From assembly GCF_000721265.1 (NCBI RefSeq), contig NZ_JOFZ01000002.1, positions 186,001-250,000 on the forward strand: a stretch of DNA of 64,000 nt. Reading direction: 5' to 3'. Numbering within the stretch: the first letter of the stretch is position 1; each line of letters starts with the position of its first letter. The translations under genes and the position numbers were made by a program. This stretch comes from Streptomyces sp. NRRL F-5126 (GTDB lineage: Bacteria > Actinomycetota > Actinomycetes > Streptomycetales > Streptomycetaceae). The notes below the pieces were generated by a model. That model was not told where the DNA came from. It searched no databases and saw only the letters and a list, made by a program, of their open reading frames with translations. Of this stretch, positions 44,685 to 53,799 are shown one piece after another.

Positions 44685-44699
44685 CGGACCTGTGGTCCG
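44685..44699. promoter_or_regulatory. TetR operator, copy 1 (CGGACC-N3-GGTCCG)
   Basis: A perfect 6+3+6 inverted repeat (spacer TGT) in the divergent promoter between the SnoaL-like gene and the TetR gene. Its twin is at 44712-44726. Confidence 0.75.
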
Positions 44700-44711
44700 G
44701 TTTTAACGATA

Positions 44712-44726
44712 CGGACCCAGGGTCCG
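44712..44726. promoter_or_regulatory. TetR operator, copy 2 (CGGACC-N3-GGTCCG)
   Basis: Same arms as copy 1 with spacer CAG, 27 bases further on, so the two sites lie nearly on the same helix face. It is positioned to repress both divergent promoters. Confidence 0.75.
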
Positions 44727-44770
44727 CTTCGCAAGCGGCGATGCGGCGCACGACAGGCCGGAGGAGGCCC

Positions 44771-45382
44771 ATGCCCGAGCGCAAACCCCGCAAGGACGCG
44801 GCCCGCAACAGGGCGGCCGTCCTCGCGGCGGCCGACGATCTCTTCGCGAACCGCGACAGCGCCGAAGAGGTCACGATGGCGGACATCGCGGCGGCCGCCG
44901 GAGTGGGAAAGGGGACCCTGTTCCGCGCCTTCGGCGATCGCGTCGGCCTGATCCGCGCGCTGTACCAGGCGCGTCTCGAACCGCTCGCGGAGGCGGTCGA
45001 GTCGGGACCGCCGCCCCTCGGGCCCGGCGCCCCTCCGCGCCGGCGGCTGCCCGCCGTGCTCGACGCCCTGCTGTGTTTCAAGCTGGACAACCGCCAACTC
45101 GCGCTGGCCCTTGAGGGCGCGGGGAGCGGCAGCCCCTACCAGGCCGGGCACTACGAGCAGTGGCACACGCTGCTGCGTACGGTGCTGAAAGGCGTCCCCG
45201 GCTTCACGGACGGGGGCTCGGACGCAGGCTCAGGCGCGGACGCCGACTTCGCTGCACACGCACTGCTCGCCGCCACCCGCGCCGATCTCGTCGAGCACCT
45301 GGCGGGCCAGGAGGGCGCCACGCGCGAGGAACTGCGGGCCCAGCTTGCGGTGTTCGCCGCCAGGGTGCTGGGCGGAGTGTGA
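44771..45382 (+). CDS. TetR-family regulator of the SnoaL-NmrA operon
   Basis: The 203-residue protein has the N-terminal TetR HTH (about 10-55; VTMADIAAAAGVGKGTLFRAFGD) and a helical ligand domain. The ATG has GGAGGAGG a few bases upstream. Two identical-armed palindromes (CGGACC-N3-GGTCCG) lie within 90 bases upstream and are its expected operators. It likely represses itself and the divergent operon until an effector binds. Confidence 0.9.
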   Translation: MPERKPRKDAARNRAAVLAAADDLFANRDSAEEVTMADIAAAAGVGKGTLFRAFGDRVGLIRALYQARLEPLAEAVESGPPPLGPGAPPRRRLPAVLDALLCFKLDNRQLALALEGAGSGSPYQAGHYEQWHTLLRTVLKGVPGFTDGGSDAGSGADADFAAHALLAATRADLVEHLAGQEGATREELRAQLAVFAARVLGGV

Positions 45383-45383
45383 C

Positions 45384-45418
45384 AACGGGCCGGGACCCCG
45401 CCAGGGTCCCGGCCCGTT
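45384..45418. terminator. Bidirectional hairpin after the TetR gene
   Basis: A 15-base perfect stem (AACGGGCCGGGACCC, 45384-45398, with 45404-45418) has a 5-base loop. It lies between the convergent TetR gene and thioesterase gene. Confidence 0.8.
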
Positions 45419-45436
45419 CCCGTGCACGCGGGCCGC

Positions 45437-45949
45437 CTACCGGGGAGTTGGCTCGTCCTGTGCCTTCGGCACGGGAGCGATGGCGCGGCCCGCCCACTCC
45501 GGCGGCTCCTCGGTGAGCGCGTCGAACCTTTCGCGGACGGCGTCGGGGAGCGGGGCCGCGTGGCCCGCGCCCTGGTCCACGTGGATGCCGAGCAGTTCGA
45601 TGGTGGCGACGGGCGCACCGTCCACGGCGTCGGCACCGCTGCCGTCGGCTGGCTGCACACGCATCTCGTGCGCGAACCGCACCTTCCTGGCATCGACGCC
45701 AAGCACCCGCGTGCGGATGGCCAGTTCGCTGCCCTCCGCGACCTCCCGCAGATAACGCAGGTGGGCCTCGGCGGTGTAGAGCGAGCAGTTGCTCTGCTCA
45801 CGGTAGCCCGGCCCCAGGCCCGTCTCGATCATCATGGCGTCCGTCGCGTGCCCGAAGGCGAGGACGTAGAACGCCTCGCTCATGTGCCCGTTGTAGTCGA
45901 TCCACTCGGGCCGGACGGTGGCGCGGAACAGCGGCAGGCGCTCGGTCAT
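45437..45949 (-). CDS. Hotdog thioesterase, predicted betainyl-CoA thioesterase
   Basis: The 170-residue 4HBT/hotdog protein has the active-site strand-helix WIDYNGHMSEAFYVLAFGHATDAMM. Its ATG overlaps the carnitine-dehydrogenase stop by 4 bases. In bacterial carnitine degradation the dehydrogenase, the beta-keto acid cleavage enzyme and a thioesterase act in sequence. The thioesterase would release glycine betaine from betainyl-CoA. The role rests on this gene order; the fold alone would not give it. Confidence 0.78.
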   Translation of the reverse strand: MTERLPLFRATVRPEWIDYNGHMSEAFYVLAFGHATDAMMIETGLGPGYREQSNCSLYTAEAHLRYLREVAEGSELAIRTRVLGVDARKVRFAHEMRVQPADGSGADAVDGAPVATIELLGIHVDQGAGHAAPLPDAVRERFDALTEEPPEWAGRAIAPVPKAQDEPTPR

Positions 45950-46950
45950 GCGTCACCACCCCGCTCGCGGGAGGCTCCGGCTTGGGCACCGGTCAGCCTG
46001 CCCGTCGCGCGCAGCACATCGATGACGCCCTGGTCCCGTTCCGCGACGAGCTGCGCGATGGTGCGCCCGCCCGCCGCCTCGTCGCAGCCCTCGACCATCG
46101 CCGTACGCAGCGCGGAGTCCAGCTCGGGCGCCTCAAGACGGGTCCACGGCGACTTCAGCGAGGGGCCGAAGTGGTCGAGCATGTGCCCCATGCCGCCCTC
46201 GCCGCCCGCGAGCGCGAACGTGAGGCACGGGCCCATGAACGCCCAGCGCAGCCCCGGGCCTTCGGTGATGGAGGCGTCGATGTCCCGTACCGTCGCCTCG
46301 CCGTTGTTCACCATGTGCAGCGCCTCGCGCCACAGCGCTTCCTGCAGGCGGTTGGCGATGAAACCGGGCAGCTCGCGATCCATGGTGATGACGGACTTCC
46401 CGGCCACCTCGTAGAAGCGGGAGGCCCACTCCACGGCCGCCCTGTCCGTGCGCTCACCGCCGACGACCTCGACGAGCGGTATCAGGTACGGCGGGTTGAA
46501 CGGGTGCCCGACGAGCAGCCGCCCCGGGTTGGCGGCCTCCGTCTGCATGTCGGTCATCGGGTAGCCCGACGTCGACGACGCGATCACGGCCTCCGCGGGC
46601 GCGGCGGCGTCGATCCGGGCCAGCAGCTCGCGTTTGAGCTGGAGCTTCTCCGGCGCGCTCTCCTGCACGAACTGGGCGCCGGCGACCGCCTCTTCGAGTG
46701 TTGACGTCACGGTCAGCCGCTCGGCGGACGCCCCTTCGGCGAGCCCGAGCTGGGTCAGCGCCGGCCAGGCGGCGTCGACCAGGCGGCGCAGCTTGTCCTC
46801 GGCGCCAGGAGCGGGGTCCCAGGCGGTGACGGAGTAGCCGCGGGCGAGGAAGTGGGCCACCCAGCCGCCACCGATCACACCGGCGCCGACACAGGCGACA
46901 CGGCGTACTTCCTCGGGCGGGGGCGGCAGCGGGTTACGGGGTTCGGTCAT
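45946..46950 (-). CDS. L-carnitine 3-dehydrogenase (3-hydroxyacyl-CoA dehydrogenase family)
   Basis: The 334-residue enzyme oxidises L-carnitine to 3-dehydrocarnitine with NAD+. The N-terminal GAGVIGGGW Rossmann loop (about 22-30), ASSTSGYPMTDM and GHPFNPPYLIPLVEVV are typical of the 3HCDH fold. GLRWAFMGPCLTFALAGGEGG matches what I remember of carnitine dehydrogenases. The substrate is free carnitine, not an acyl-CoA. It lies between the cleavage enzyme and the thioesterase in a tight operon. Confidence 0.88.
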   Translation of the reverse strand: MTEPRNPLPPPPEEVRRVACVGAGVIGGGWVAHFLARGYSVTAWDPAPGAEDKLRRLVDAAWPALTQLGLAEGASAERLTVTSTLEEAVAGAQFVQESAPEKLQLKRELLARIDAAAPAEAVIASSTSGYPMTDMQTEAANPGRLLVGHPFNPPYLIPLVEVVGGERTDRAAVEWASRFYEVAGKSVITMDRELPGFIANRLQEALWREALHMVNNGEATVRDIDASITEGPGLRWAFMGPCLTFALAGGEGGMGHMLDHFGPSLKSPWTRLEAPELDSALRTAMVEGCDEAAGGRTIAQLVAERDQGVIDVLRATGRLTGAQAGASRERGGDA

Positions 46951-47004
46951 GGTGGGGTCCTTGACGTCGTGCGGTGGGGGAGAAGAGGGACCGGATCGGG
47001 GGCG

Positions 47005-47898
47005 TCACGAGCGGGGCTTGAGGCCGAGCCGCTGCCTGGCCTCGTCGGGTGTGGCCACCCGCGCGCCCAGCAGTTCGGTGATGCGCACCGCGCGTTCGAC
47101 GAGCTGTCCGTTCGTCGCCTTGACGCCCTTGCTGAGGTAGAGGTTGTCCTCAAGGCCGACCCGTACGTTGCCGCCGAGCAGGATGGACTGGGCGACCCAC
47201 GGCATCTGCATGCGGCCCAGTGCGAAGCTCGCCCACTGCGCGCCCTGCGGGAGGATGTCGACCATCGACTTCAGCACGCCCGGCTCTGCGGGCGCGCCCC
47301 ACGGGATGCCCATGCACAGCTGGAAGACCGTCGGATCGTCCAGCAACCCCTCAGCAAGCAGCTGCTTGGCGAACCACAGCTGTCCCGTGTCGAAGATCTC
47401 CAACTCGGGGCGCACGCCCAGCTCCTGGATGCGTTTGGCGCCCGTGCGGAGCATGTCCGGGGTGGAGACGTAGAGGTTGCTGCCGTCGCCGAAGTTCAGC
47501 GAACCGCAGTCGAGGGTGCAGATGTCGGGCAGCAACTCCTCGACGTGCGGCAGCCGTTCGATGCCGCCGACGAGGTCGGTCCCGGGCAGCCGGGTGAGCG
47601 GCTCCTCGGGGTCGATGACGAGGTCGCCGCCCATCCCCGCGGTCAGGTTGATGACGACGTCCGTGCCGGTCTCCTTCACCCGCTCGACCACCTCGCGGTA
47701 GAGGCGGGGGTCGCGCGCGGGCGCGCCGGTCTCCGGGTCGCGTACGTGGATGTGCACCACGGCGGCCCCCGCCCCGGCGGCCTCCACCGCGGAACGGGCG
47801 ATCTGCTCGGGGGTGACGGGAACATGCGGGCTGCGGCCGACGGTGTCACCCGCGCCGGTGAGGGCGCAGGTGATGATGACAGAGTCGTTCATGGGCAT
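47005..47898 (-). CDS. BKACE-family beta-keto acid cleavage enzyme (dehydrocarnitine cleavage)
   Basis: The 297-residue TIM-barrel enzyme has the zinc-binding HIH motif (His49, His51 in [12 protein letters not shown]), the [15 protein letters not shown] region and GMPW-like CMGIPWG. BKACE enzymes react a beta-keto acid with acetyl-CoA. Here dehydrocarnitine plus acetyl-CoA would give betainyl-CoA and acetoacetate. The ATG at 47898 has GGAGG about 7 bases upstream. It precedes the dehydrogenase by 54 bases and follows the regulator by 58 bases. Confidence 0.88.
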   Translation of the reverse strand: MPMNDSVIITCALTGAGDTVGRSPHVPVTPEQIARSAVEAAGAGAAVVHIHVRDPETGAPARDPRLYREVVERVKETGTDVVINLTAGMGGDLVIDPEEPLTRLPGTDLVGGIERLPHVEELLPDICTLDCGSLNFGDGSNLYVSTPDMLRTGAKRIQELGVRPELEIFDTGQLWFAKQLLAEGLLDDPTVFQLCMGIPWGAPAEPGVLKSMVDILPQGAQWASFALGRMQMPWVAQSILLGGNVRVGLEDNLYLSKGVKATNGQLVERAVRITELLGARVATPDEARQRLGLKPRS

Positions 47899-47956
47899 GG
47901 GGGATCCTCCGCTCGTGCGGTCGGGGCTTTCGGATGCGCGCGCGGGACGCGGCGGA

Positions 47957-48844
47957 CTACGCGCTCAACTCGGTTTCGACGTAGGCGAGAAGCGCGGTAC
48001 GCATGTCGTCCGCACTGGTGCCGTCGCCGTCCGGGGCATGGGGTCCTTCACTGGTCGGCGAGGCGAGCACCTGGGCGGCGAGGCCGTCGATCATCGCGGT
48101 CAGCCGCAGGGCGCTGAACTCCGGGTCGACGTCGCGGAAGACGCCCTGCGCGATGCCCCGTCCGATCACGTCGGCGACGGTCGACCGCCACTGCCGGTAG
48201 TACTCGGCGTGCAGCCGGCCGACGGCCGTGGAGCGCGCGGCCTGCGCCCACAGGTCGAGCCAGACCAGCCACTGCTCCCGTTGGCGCGGGGTCGCCGGCG
48301 TCTGCAACTCGATGAGCTGGCGCAACTCGTCGGCCGCACTGTCCGCCTCGGCGATGCGGGCGGATCGGCGCGCGGTGTCCTCGTCCATGCACCAGCGCAC
48401 GGCGGCCTCCAGCAGCTCGGCGCGGCCGGGGAAGTGGTAGTGGATGGCGGCCGTGCTCGTCCCGCAGGCGTCGGCGATGTCGGCGACCCGCACGGCGTGG
48501 AAGCCGTGCCGGGCGATGAGCCGCACCGTCTCCCTGACGATCTGCAGCGGACGCCCGCCATCAGGCCGCGCGTCACGCGACACGGCAGCGGCCGCAGGGA
48601 CGGCCGGGGCGGCGACCGTCGTAGGGGCAGAGACGGCTCCCGAGCCGAGCAGCCAGCCCGCGTCCACGCTCCCCGCGTCCGCGATGCGCGCGAGTTCCGC
48701 GACGGCGAACCGGCGGGTGCCCCTGAGCGATCGGGACAGTTTCGACGGGTCCATCACGATGCGGCGCGCGAACTCGCGCTGGCTGCAACCGGCCGCGCCG
48801 ATCACCTCGCGCACGCGCTGCGCCACTTCCTCGTGCTGCTGCAT
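47957..48844 (-). CDS. XRE-TetR fusion regulator of the carnitine operon
   Basis: The 295-residue protein carries two HTH domains. There is a Cro/XRE-type HTH at about 8-62 ([23 protein letters not shown]) and, after an Ala/Pro linker, a complete TetR repressor (about 95-290; [21 protein letters not shown]). Fusions of these two classes are uncommon. A promoter with TTGCGT, 17-base spacing and TACGGT ends just before the ATG and no Shine-Dalgarno is visible, so the mRNA is probably leaderless. It is the first gene of the carnitine operon and probably autoregulated through the inverted repeat at 48869-48893. Confidence 0.85.
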   Translation of the reverse strand: MQQHEEVAQRVREVIGAAGCSQREFARRIVMDPSKLSRSLRGTRRFAVAELARIADAGSVDAGWLLGSGAVSAPTTVAAPAVPAAAAVSRDARPDGGRPLQIVRETVRLIARHGFHAVRVADIADACGTSTAAIHYHFPGRAELLEAAVRWCMDEDTARRSARIAEADSAADELRQLIELQTPATPRQREQWLVWLDLWAQAARSTAVGRLHAEYYRQWRSTVADVIGRGIAQGVFRDVDPEFSALRLTAMIDGLAAQVLASPTSEGPHAPDGDGTSADDMRTALLAYVETELSA

Positions 48845-48852
48845 GGTGAGCC

Positions 48853-48893
48853 ACCGTAGGGCTCAGTTGAGGAAAACGCAATCGCGTGTCCTC
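48853..48893 (-). promoter_or_regulatory. Promoter and overlapping inverted repeat for the carnitine operon
   Basis: On the minus strand TTGCGT (48881-48876), a 17-base spacer and TACGGT (48858-48853) lead straight to the ATG at 48844. An imperfect inverted repeat, GAGGA-ACGC against GCGT-TCCTC (48869-48893), covers the -35 and is a likely operator for the XRE-TetR protein. Confidence 0.65.
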
Positions 48894-48914
48894 TCAATAC
48901 CTGTTGGACGTGGT

Positions 48915-48952
48915 GTTGCGGTACTGACTGACGCATCAGTCAGTACCGCAAC
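48915..48952. terminator. Perfect 17-base hairpin between S53 gene end and carnitine regulator
   Basis: GTTGCGGTACTGACTGA (48915-48931) pairs with TCAGTCAGTACCGCAAC (48936-48952) around CGCA. It lies 21 bases after the S53 stop on the minus strand, so it should terminate that gene. Its centre, TGACTGACGCATCAGTCA, also resembles TetR operators, and it may double as one. Confidence 0.65.
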
Positions 48953-48972
48953 GGCATCGCGTGCAGCAGGCG

Positions 48973-51900
48973 TTACGCCTTGTCGAGCGTGTAGTCCACC
49001 GTCACCGTCCCTCCTCTCTTGAGCCTCGCCCTGGATGTCTTCGGCTGGTAGCCGTCCTTCGCGACGATCAGGGTGAGCGGGTTGTTACGGGTGTCGAGCC
49101 AGAGCTGGTACGTGCCGTCGGCGCCCGTCTTGAGCGTGTAGTGCGTGGCCCACGAATCGATCTGGACCGTGGCGCCCGCCAGCGCGGCGGTGCCGCCCTT
49201 GCCGTCCGAACCCAGGACCTTGCCGGTGATCTTGCCCCAGGTCTTGGGCGGGGCCACCGTGAGCGTCACGGGAACGCTCGGCAGGGCGTAGGGGGTGTCC
49301 GAGGACAGCGTCAGCTCGGCGCCGTAGGTTCCGGGCTGGGTGATGTCCGGGACGGAGGCGTCCAGCGTGACGGCCACCCTGGCCGTGGCACCGGGCTTGA
49401 GGGTGACGTGGTCCTTGCCCTCGGACAGCCAGCTGACGTCGCCGCCGCCCTGCTGGTCGTAGCCGGGGAGCAACTCGACCGTCCTGATCGGCTGCCCGTT
49501 GCCGACCGCGCCGCCGACCTTGTAGAAGCCGGACGCGCCGCCGCCCCGGTAGCTCGCCTGGTTGGCGTTGGGCAGGGCGGACCAGGCACCGGCCGCCGGG
49601 TCGTAGGCGAACGCCTTGTTGGTCAGGGCGGTTCCCTCGACGCCCGCGGTCACCAGCAGCTGGCCGTTGGCCGCCGTGTACGACGAGGCCCACAGCGCGG
49701 TGGGCAGGTCGGGCAGAGCGCTCCAGGAGTCGGCCGCCGGGTCGTAGACGTAGGCGGAGTCCAGGGCGCCGGCCGCGTCGGAGTTGCCGCCGGCGCAGTA
49801 CAGCTCGCCCTTGATGGCTCCGCACGCCTCCCAGGAGACCGGCACCGGGTAGGGCGCGGCGGTCGACCAGGAGTCGGCCGCCGGGTCGTACACGTTCACC
49901 GCGGTCGAGCCGCAGGCGGACCCGGTGCAGCCGCCGACGGCGTACAGCTTGCCGTCGAGGACCGCGGAGCCGGCTCCGGCCAGCGGGGAGGGCTCTTCGG
50001 CGCCGGTCGTCCAGGCGTCGGCCGCGGGGTCGTAGATCTCCAGCTTGCCGTCGGGGTCACCGCTCGCGCCCCAGCCGCCGGCGATGTACCACTTGCCGCC
50101 GATGAATCCGTGGGCCGGCGACTCGCGCGTGTCGCTCGCCGAGGCGCCCTGCGTCCACGCGCCCGTGCCCGGGTCGTAGCTGTAGAGCGACTTGACGTCG
50201 GCGGCGCCGTTGAAGCCGAAGGCCGCGTAGACCTTGCCGTCGTGCGTGTCGGCGGCCAGGTCCTGGAGGTTCGTCGGCAGGTCGCCCGCGCTCTGCCAGG
50301 CGTCGTCCGAAGGACCGGTCAGGCTCGGCCTGGCCTTCTTCGCCTGGTGGGCCGCGGCCGACAGCGGCGAGAAGTCACCCTTGACCTTCTGCAGCGGTGC
50401 GCCGTGGCCGGCCGGTGTGACGGTGCCCGACCCCTCGGCGATGTCGAGAGTCGCCGGCTCGGAGCCGGTGTTCGTGACGGTGAGGCGCTTCGTCTTGCCA
50501 CCGCCCCACTTCACCGAGGCGCCGATCTTGCCCGGCTTGACCTCCAGCCGTCCCGCCTTGAGCGAGAAGTCGGCCTTGACGGCCGAGTCGGCTGCCACCG
50601 CCACCTGCTTGGTGCGGTCGGTGTAGGCGTGCTTCGAGGCGGTCAGCGGCTGCTTGCCGGGCGTCGCGAACGCCCAGTAGAAGCCGTCCGGCAGGTTCGG
50701 GTCGTCCAGCGTGGCCGCCGTGGCCGCGCCGACCTGCGAGCCGTCGGCGCCGCTGACGTTCGCGGCGACGAGACCGTCCTTGGTGTTGGCGTCGGTGACG
50801 ACACCCTCGACGAGGCCGCCGGGCCGCAGCTGGGCGAGCCGCTGCCCCACCATGACGTCGTCGACCTGCCACCACCATGCGAAGTGCCCGGTGTAGTGGA
50901 AGCGCAGCCGGACCGACGACTTGCCCGCGAAGTCCTTGAGCGGGACGGTCACCTGGTCCGGGCCCGTGACGTCCTGTGCCGGCGCGGTCCACACCGTCGT
51001 CCAGGTGCTGCCGCCGTCCGAGGTGGCCTCGACGGTCGCCTGCTGTCCGGAGTACGACTTGTAGTCGGTACGGAACGACATCTCGGGGGCCTCGGCGCCA
51101 CTCAGGTCGTAGACCGGGCTGACCAGCGAGGTGTCCTGGGTGGCCGAGCTGCCGAGGTGGTCGCTGTCCACGATCGCGAACGCACCGTCGCCGCCGGTGT
51201 GGTTGCCCCGGCCGCCCGGGTCGTCGAACTGCCAGCCACCCTCGGTGTCAGGCGCGTTGACGACACTCCAGCCTTCCGGCGCCGCGGTCGTGGAGTCGAA
51301 GGGCTCCGTGGTGCCGTCGTCCTTGAAGGTGTAACCGGGCGTCCCGCCCGCGAACGGGTCGACAGGCACGGAGACACTGGCGGAAACCGCCGCATCCTTG
51401 ACGGAGACCTTCTTGGTGACGGACCGGTAGCCCGAATAGGCGCTCGTCACGGTGAGCGTGTAGTCGTGGTCCGACGGCAGCGGAAGCGTGTACGCGCCGG
51501 TCGCCGGGTCGGTCCACACCGACGCGTCGTCGCCCACGCTGACGCGGGCGTACAGCGGCCAGCCGTGCCCGGACCCGTCCGTCACCCTGCCGGAGACGGT
51601 CTGGCGGCCGACGGCGGTGAGGGTGACGTCCTTGGTGACGGTGGCCCCGTCGTCGACCTTGACGGCCGGCTCGGAGGCGGTGGCGTAGCCGAAGGCGTCC
51701 ACCGACAGGCTGTAGGAGCCCGGCGCCAGGGTCAGGGAGTACGTCCCGTCGGCTTCGGTCTTCGCGCGGACAGTGGTGTCGCCGGCCGTCGCCGTCACGG
51801 TCGCCCCTGACACCGCGTCACCGGTGGAGCCGTCCGTCACGGTGCCCGACAGGCTGCCGTGCGCCCCTTCGGTGAAGGCGGCGACACCGTGCGGGGTGCC

Positions 51901-53217
51901 GAGACCCGTCGGACCGTCGTAGCCCGTGGTCGCGGTGCACAGGTAGGACGGGCTGCAGGTGCCGTTGCTGCCGCTGGTGACGTCGTTCAGCGTGCCCTTC
52001 GCGGCCGCGTAGGGGTAGGAGTTGGGGTACGTGCCGTCCGCGGGGGTGCCCGCGGCGGCGTACACGCCCGCGATCAGCGGCGAGGAAGCGCTGGTGCCGC
52101 CGTACACGGCCCAGCCGGAGCCGCCGTACGTGACGTACACCGACACGCCGGTGACCGGGTCGGCGACCGCCGAGACGTCCGACACGGCGCGCTTGTCGCA
52201 GCCGGTGTCCGTCTGGAAGGCGGGCTTCGCCTCGTAGGCCGAGCAGCCCGATCCCGGACCGCCGTAGCTGTTGTGCCACACCGACTCGGACCAGCCGCGG
52301 TCCGTGCCGCCGTCCCGGGTCAGCGCGGTGCCGCCGACGGACGTGACGTAGGGCGACGCGGCGGGGTAGGCCACGCCGTACGCGTCGTCGCCCGAGGACG
52401 CGACGACCGCCACGCCCGGGTGGTTGTAGTACGGGTCGTACGTGGTGGCCTCGCTCGGGTCCTCGCCGCCGCCGGAAGCGGTGTAGCTCGTCCCGTACGA
52501 GTTGGAGACGTACTTGGCCCCCAGCGCGACGGCCTCGTCCACGGCGGCGCCCAGGTCCTCGAAGGACGCGCTGTCGGCCTCCACCAGGAGGATGTGCGCG
52601 TTGGGCGCGGCGGCGGAGACCATGTCCAGGTCGAGGGAGATCTCCCCGGCCCAGCCCGGGTCCGGTGCCGGGTAGTCGGTGCCCCCGCGCTGGTCGACCT
52701 TGGTGAAACAGCCGTCGTCGGAGGTGCAGGCCGGCAGGCCGTACTGCGCGCGGTAGACGGCGAGGTCGGCCCCGGCGTTCGGGTCGTCCTGCGCGTCGAC
52801 GACGGCGACCGTCTGGCCGGCGCCCCCGTTCGCGGGCAGGTCGTAGGCGGACTGGAGGTCGGTCGCGCCGAACCCGCTGGGTGTGGCGTCGCCCTTCAAC
52901 AGCCCCTTGACGGGGCTGATGTCGGTGCGGCGCAGGGCGTAGCAGGTGGCGTAGCCGGGTTTCGGCTGCGTGGTGCAGGCAGGCTCGACCTTGGAGGACT
53001 TGCCGTGCACGGACACCTGAGCGGCACCCTTCGCGGGTGCCGCCGGTGCGGTGTGGTGGTTGATAACGTTGTCGGCGGCCACGGGTCGGGCCGCTTGAGC
53101 GGTCGGGGCCTGCACGCCGACGAGTATGAGCGCGGCGGCGCCCAATACGGCCAGCCAGGCGGGGATCCGCCGCCCGAGGGGTCTCCTGGGCGGTCTCGGC
53201 TTGAGCGATCTGTTCAA
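48973..53217 (-). CDS. Giant secreted S53 peptidase with kelch and carboxypeptidase-regulatory domains
   Basis: The 1414-residue protein begins with an Arg-rich Sec signal (about 1-43). An S53 domain (about 115-450) shows Glu192 and Asp196 in GEISLDLD, Asp277 in SSGDD and Ser376 in GGTSASSP. CarboxypepD_reg-like domains follow (about 460-620), then a beta-sandwich with a zinc-peptidase-associated DDV motif (about 660-840), a kelch propeller (about 960-1210; repeated DG-LYA-GG and YDPAADSW) and a final CarboxypepD_reg domain. The TTG at 53217 is chosen because GGGAG lies 6 bases away. The catalytic domain is close to that of 29644-31401. It likely binds polymeric substrates. Confidence 0.87.
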   Translation of the reverse strand: MNRSLKPRPPRRPLGRRIPAWLAVLGAAALILVGVQAPTAQAARPVAADNVINHHTAPAAPAKGAAQVSVHGKSSKVEPACTTQPKPGYATCYALRRTDISPVKGLLKGDATPSGFGATDLQSAYDLPANGGAGQTVAVVDAQDDPNAGADLAVYRAQYGLPACTSDDGCFTKVDQRGGTDYPAPDPGWAGEISLDLDMVSAAAPNAHILLVEADSASFEDLGAAVDEAVALGAKYVSNSYGTSYTASGGGEDPSEATTYDPYYNHPGVAVVASSGDDAYGVAYPAASPYVTSVGGTALTRDGGTDRGWSESVWHNSYGGPGSGCSAYEAKPAFQTDTGCDKRAVSDVSAVADPVTGVSVYVTYGGSGWAVYGGTSASSPLIAGVYAAAGTPADGTYPNSYPYAAAKGTLNDVTSGSNGTCSPSYLCTATTGYDGPTGLGTPHGVAAFTEGAHGSLSGTVTDGSTGDAVSGATVTATAGDTTVRAKTEADGTYSLTLAPGSYSLSVDAFGYATASEPAVKVDDGATVTKDVTLTAVGRQTVSGRVTDGSGHGWPLYARVSVGDDASVWTDPATGAYTLPLPSDHDYTLTVTSAYSGYRSVTKKVSVKDAAVSASVSVPVDPFAGGTPGYTFKDDGTTEPFDSTTAAPEGWSVVNAPDTEGGWQFDDPGGRGNHTGGDGAFAIVDSDHLGSSATQDTSLVSPVYDLSGAEAPEMSFRTDYKSYSGQQATVEATSDGGSTWTTVWTAPAQDVTGPDQVTVPLKDFAGKSSVRLRFHYTGHFAWWWQVDDVMVGQRLAQLRPGGLVEGVVTDANTKDGLVAANVSGADGSQVGAATAATLDDPNLPDGFYWAFATPGKQPLTASKHAYTDRTKQVAVAADSAVKADFSLKAGRLEVKPGKIGASVKWGGGKTKRLTVTNTGSEPATLDIAEGSGTVTPAGHGAPLQKVKGDFSPLSAAAHQAKKARPSLTGPSDDAWQSAGDLPTNLQDLAADTHDGKVYAAFGFNGAADVKSLYSYDPGTGAWTQGASASDTRESPAHGFIGGKWYIAGGWGASGDPDGKLEIYDPAADAWTTGAEEPSPLAGAGSAVLDGKLYAVGGCTGSACGSTAVNVYDPAADSWSTAAPYPVPVSWEACGAIKGELYCAGGNSDAAGALDSAYVYDPAADSWSALPDLPTALWASSYTAANGQLLVTAGVEGTALTNKAFAYDPAAGAWSALPNANQASYRGGGASGFYKVGGAVGNGQPIRTVELLPGYDQQGGGDVSWLSEGKDHVTLKPGATARVAVTLDASVPDITQPGTYGAELTLSSDTPYALPSVPVTLTVAPPKTWGKITGKVLGSDGKGGTAALAGATVQIDSWATHYTLKTGADGTYQLWLDTRNNPLTLIVAKDGYQPKTSRARLKRGGTVTVDYTLDKA

Positions 53218-53799
53218 GATGCTCTCCCTGTGAGGTGCACGAACTCCGCGTGACGTGTGCGGAGAACGTGAAGAGGAAATCTCCCAGACCATTGACGATG
53301 AACGGTCAACAAAAGTCAATGAGGTTGCATAAAGCTGGTGTTGGGCTCATCGGCGTCTGGCGTGAAACCGCTTCTTCGTCCACCGGACTCGTCGCGAGTG
53401 GTGAGAATTCGGTGAAGGCACATCGATGGGATGGCGCAAGGACGGCAATGCGCCAATCCCGGCGCGCGTGCCGTCGCACCGCGCGGCCCGCACGGCGCCA
53501 CGCACGGAGCCCGCCGGGTGGCTCCGGGGCCGGACGAGCCGCCCGGATTGGGCGGGAAAGGCCGCTGCGGCCGAAGGCCGGAAAGCGCCGCCGACCCGGA
53601 AAGTCCACGCGCGAAGAATGGGAGGGGCGCAAGGGGCGGTGGGATGCGACGGGGCGGCCGAATCGGTCCTGGGGGCGGGCCCGGCCCCGTCCGTTCGGCC
53701 GGGCAGTGGCCGAAAGCCGCGGCCGGTGTGGCCGCCTCGGCCGGTGCCGGCGGCGATCGGCCCCGCGCAGGCGAACCCGCGGGGCCGACGCGGTGGGCC
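53218..53799. other. 582-base intergenic region with no supported gene
   Basis: The first 120 bases are AT-richer and hold three TTGAC half-sites (53292-53296, and inverted at 53305-53309 and 53315-53319). They may serve the peptidase promoter or an operator. The rest (about 53430-53790) is GC-rich without convincing coding signal: open frames there lack a ribosome site and any recognisable domain. I see no RNA gene. Confidence 0.55.

Noticed and set aside
48961..51810. A 949-codon plus-strand frame over the giant S53 gene
   Set aside because: It is antisense to a well-supported secreted protease and shows no domain.
53431..53790. Several open frames in the 582-base gap before the SDR gene
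   Set aside because: No ribosome site or recognisable domain, and third-position GC bias gives no clear frame.
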